The position numbers were made by a program, and so were the translations under genes. From Mucinivorans hirudinis (lineage in GTDB: Bacteria > Bacteroidota > Bacteroidia > Bacteroidales > Rikenellaceae), in assembly GCA_000723505.1 (NCBI GenBank), contig HG934468.1, positions 1,024,798 through 1,088,797 on the forward strand: a stretch of DNA of 64,000 nucleotides, written 5' to 3'. This document shows, piece by piece, positions 61,561-64,000 of this stretch. The stretch's first letter is position 1. Each line of letters opens with the position of its first letter. A model generated the notes under the pieces. It worked only from the letters and a program-made list of their open reading frames with translations, did not search any database and had not been told where the DNA came from.

Positions 61561-62763
61561 CTAAAAACTTCCCGCCTTGGCAAGCCCCCCCTCGGCTGTC
61601 TCTTTGTAGAGCGAGGGTATGTCGTGCCCCGTTTCGCGCATCACCTCCACAACGCGGTCAAAACTCACGCGGTGGCGTCCGTCAGTGTAATTTGAGTATA
61701 TGTTAGAGTCCATTGCGCGAGCTGCGGCAAAGGCGTTGCGTTCGATGCAGGGTATTTGGACGAGTCCGCATATTGGGTCGCAGGTGAGTCCGAGGTGGTG
61801 CTCCAGCCCCATTTCGGCTGCATATTCAATCTGCGCTGTGGTTCCGCCAAAGAGCTGACAGGCAGCAGCTGCAGCCATCGCACACGCCACGCCAACCTCA
61901 CCCTGACACCCCACATCCGCACCCGAGACCGAGGCATTGTGTTTAACCACCGCTCCAAAAAGCCCCGCCGTTGCCAATGCTCTCAATATGCGTTGTTTCG
62001 AGAAGTTACGTGTCTGTTGCAAGTGATAGAGCACGGCGGGCAACACCCCCGACGAACCGCACGTCGGGGCGGTGACAATCTCTCCGCCGGCAGCGTTTTC
62101 CTCGGAAGTGGCTAGTGCATATGAGTATACTAAACCTCTGTTTCGCATAGCGTCGGTGTATCCTGTCGAGCGAATGTAGTAATCGCTCGCCTTCCTTCTG
62201 ACTCCGAGTCCGCCCGGCAGAACACCATCAGTATCCAATCCGCGGCGAATGCCCGTCTGCATCACCTCCCACACGTGTGCAAGGTAGTCCCAGATATCGC
62301 TCTGCTCACATCTATCCACATACTCCCAATAGGATGTTCCGTTCTGGTTGCACCAATCCATAATGTTGCCTATATGGCACATATCGTAGACGCTTTCGCC
62401 CTTGACAATTTCCGTTTTTTCGTTGGCAAGGCTTCCTCCACCGATTGAGAAGATTGTCCAACTCTCCATCTTTTTGTCGATAGCATCAAATGCCTCGAAC
62501 ATCATTCCGTTGGGGTGAAATGTCAGGAATTGCGTTGGTTTCCATATGATTTCAGTTGGTACTGCCCTAGCCAGCACATCGAGTATGGCTTGGTCTGTTA
62601 AGTGCCCTTTGCCCGTTGCCGCCAGTGCTCCGTAGAGGGTAACCTCGAATCGGTGTGCGTCGCTGTTACGTTCGAGAAACTCTATTGCCGCCTTACGCGG
62701 ACCCATCGTATGGCTCGAGGAGGGTCCATTGCCGATGCGAAATATACCTTTGATTGATTCCAT
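61561..62763 (-). CDS. sdaA: L-serine ammonia-lyase, iron-sulphur type
   Basis: A single-chain L-serine dehydratase (400 residues) converting serine to pyruvate and ammonia with a [4Fe-4S] cluster. The start MESIKGIFRIGNGPSSSHTMGPRKAA is preferred over an in-frame ATG 66 nt upstream, which would add a non-conserved stretch. Cluster cysteines are in TAPTCGSSGVLPAV and LTCDPICGLVQIPCIERNAFAA. Beta and alpha domains are fused in the usual order. It follows sufS on the same strand after 43 nt. Confidence 0.92.
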   Translation of the reverse strand: MESIKGIFRIGNGPSSSHTMGPRKAAIEFLERNSDAHRFEVTLYGALAATGKGHLTDQAILDVLARAVPTEIIWKPTQFLTFHPNGMMFEAFDAIDKKMESWTIFSIGGGSLANEKTEIVKGESVYDMCHIGNIMDWCNQNGTSYWEYVDRCEQSDIWDYLAHVWEVMQTGIRRGLDTDGVLPGGLGVRRKASDYYIRSTGYTDAMRNRGLVYSYALATSEENAAGGEIVTAPTCGSSGVLPAVLYHLQQTRNFSKQRILRALATAGLFGAVVKHNASVSGADVGCQGEVGVACAMAAAAACQLFGGTTAQIEYAAEMGLEHHLGLTCDPICGLVQIPCIERNAFAAARAMDSNIYSNYTDGRHRVSFDRVVEVMRETGHDIPSLYKETAEGGLAKAGSF

Positions 62764-62806
62764 CTTTTTTCTGTTAAAAAATTGCGCAAAAGTAGCGAAA
62801 TTATTT

Positions 62807-64000
62807 CTAACGCAGCATCTTTGCGGCACGTTCTATGGCAGCAATAGCCTCCTCCACATCCTGCTCCGTGTTGTAGGGGGCGAACGAGGCACGGCACATA
62901 GAGGTCACACCATAGTGGGTCATCACCGGCTGGGCGCAGTGTGTGCCACTACGTATTGCCACACCCAACTTATCGACAATCATCGCTATATCCATCGGGT
63001 GGGTGCCCTCTATTGTGAAACTGGTCAGCGGAGTTTTGTGCGGTTGAACGCCGTAGATTCTTACCCCTTCGATACGCTCCTGCAACATTTGTGCAAAGGC
63101 GTTGTTGAGTTTGGCAGTGTAGTTGTGAGCATCCTCGCCCAACTCCTTTACATACTCGATTGCGCGGCTAAGGGCTATTGCGCCTGTGAAGTTTGCCGTT
63201 CCCGCCTCAAATTTGAGTGGCAATCCGGCGTATGTTGTCCCCTTTGTCAGCGATACTGTTTCCACCATATCGCCTCCGCCCATATAGGGTGGCATCTGCT
63301 CGAGCCACTTCTGCTTGCCGTATAGGACGCCAATACCTGTCGGGGCATAGAGCTTATGCCCCGAAAAACAGTAGAAATCTACGTCTAATGCCCTCACGTC
63401 AGTGGGAGCGTGCACAATGCCTTGGCATCCGTCAACGAGTACCGGAACGCCTCTATTATGGACAATTTCGGTGATTTGCCCAATATCGGGCATTGTTCCC
63501 AGTACGTTGGATGCTTGAGTGATGGCAACCATTTTGGTGTGTTCGTCGATGAGACCATCGAGCTTTTCCACCTCTATTCTGCCCTCATCGGTAAAAGGTA
63601 GTACTCTGATTTGCGCCCCTTTACGCTCGGCGATCATTTGCCAAGGTACGATATTGGAGTGGTGTTCCGCCTGCGATATGATTACGTTGTCACCACAGCC
63701 GATAAACTTTTCGCCAAATGAGCTGGCAACCAAATTAATAGAGGCTGTTGCGCCGCTCGTAAAGACAATCTGGCAGGCGTCGCCGCCGTTAATGAAGTCG
63801 CACACTCTCTCTCTTGCCTTCTCGTAGCGAAGTGTGGTTTGCTCGGCTAGATAGTGTATACCTCTGTGTATATTCGCATTACAGGTTGCGTGCAAATCGT
63901 TTACGGTGTCAATAACCACTTGCGGCTTTTGTGCAGTGGCGGCTGAGTCCAAATAAATAAGGCGATGGTTGTGCGCCTTGGTTCGGAGAATCGGAAAATC
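62807..64000 (-). CDS. sufS: SufS-type cysteine desulfurase (runs off the window)
   Basis: Group II cysteine desulfurase that takes sulphur from cysteine for iron-sulphur cluster assembly. The frame stays open to the right edge (reading DFPILRTKAHNHRLIYLDSAATAQKP), so the N-terminus lies beyond 64000 and the ATG at 63952 is internal. PLP lysine is in CFSGHKLYAPTGIG, the binding histidine in QAEHHSNIVPWQ and the active-site cysteine in RSGTHCAQPVM. Only about 10-20 residues should be missing. Neighbouring suf genes are probably just outside. Confidence 0.9.
   Translation of the reverse strand, partial: DFPILRTKAHNHRLIYLDSAATAQKPQVVIDTVNDLHATCNANIHRGIHYLAEQTTLRYEKARERVCDFINGGDACQIVFTSGATASINLVASSFGEKFIGCGDNVIISQAEHHSNIVPWQMIAERKGAQIRVLPFTDEGRIEVEKLDGLIDEHTKMVAITQASNVLGTMPDIGQITEIVHNRGVPVLVDGCQGIVHAPTDVRALDVDFYCFSGHKLYAPTGIGVLYGKQKWLEQMPPYMGGGDMVETVSLTKGTTYAGLPLKFEAGTANFTGAIALSRAIEYVKELGEDAHNYTAKLNNAFAQMLQERIEGVRIYGVQPHKTPLTSFTIEGTHPMDIAMIVDKLGVAIRSGTHCAQPVMTHYGVTSMCRASFAPYNTEQDVEEAIAAIERAAKMLR

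Overview
The window looks like a Bacteroidales chromosome (Bacteroidota). Several promoters carry the -7 box TAnnTTTG. The flanking genes include a GSCFA protein, an Ig-like (SbsA-type) lipoprotein, a CarboxypepD_reg-type outer membrane receptor, and DUF3408 and MobV mobilisation genes of the kind found in Bacteroidales mobile elements. Genus is not decidable by eye; Rikenellaceae is a guess only.

Layout. (1) 1-12,660 is ordinary chromosome: a GT2 glycosyltransferase; a minus-strand operon fabD-purC-pRiA4b-domain gene-parC; a GH2-like protein with a degenerate active site; plsC; rnhA; a surface lipoprotein and a small beta-barrel. (2) 12,693-12,777 is tRNA-Leu(CAA), the integration site. (3) 12,778-29,303 is island 1: a three-gene putative defence operon (DUF4011-helicase-Vsr giant, PtuA-like ATPase, PtuB-like HNH) behind a structured leader, a mobilisation/replication module (MobV relaxase, primase, RepA-like ATPase, HTH protein), an ATPase plus unknown pair, and a tyrosine integrase. 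(4) 29,304-47,645 is island 2: a wrecked peptide-export cluster (radical SAM/SPASM remnant, outer membrane receptor, C39-ABC exporter cut by an IS, HlyD protein), DUF3408 and HTH genes, a nested IS, a Schlafen-AlbA protein and a second tyrosine integrase. (5) 47,646 to about 60,402 is an IS graveyard, perhaps the stump of a third island: IS5-, IS256-, IS1634-, ISL3-, IS1- and IS3-type elements, most of them nested or truncated, between an HU gene, a membrane-protein gene split in two and a 5'-truncated DUF2971 gene. (6) From about 60,600 the chromosome resumes: a GSCFA protein, L-serine ammonia-lyase and a SufS-type cysteine desulfurase running off the right edge.

How it fits together. Each island start repeats one module: a copy of the tRNA 3' end (core CGGCTCTGGGTAC), then a rho-independent terminator, then a doubled arm-type repeat. 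The same arm repeat recurs beside the island's own integrase at its right end. Island 1 uses doubled TTTTCCCCACA and island 2 doubled TTGTCCGCA; a third left-end module with the island-1 type lies at 47,702. This reads as successive tandem insertions at one tRNA gene, the newest next to the tRNA.

Most notable for follow-up: the helicase-Vsr/ATPase/HNH operon with its 5' structured leader; a pair of 49-bp double palindromes (27,562 and 27,694) that differ by pair-preserving changes; the tandem island ends; and a complete record of IS insertion, including an empty target site, visible inside the window.
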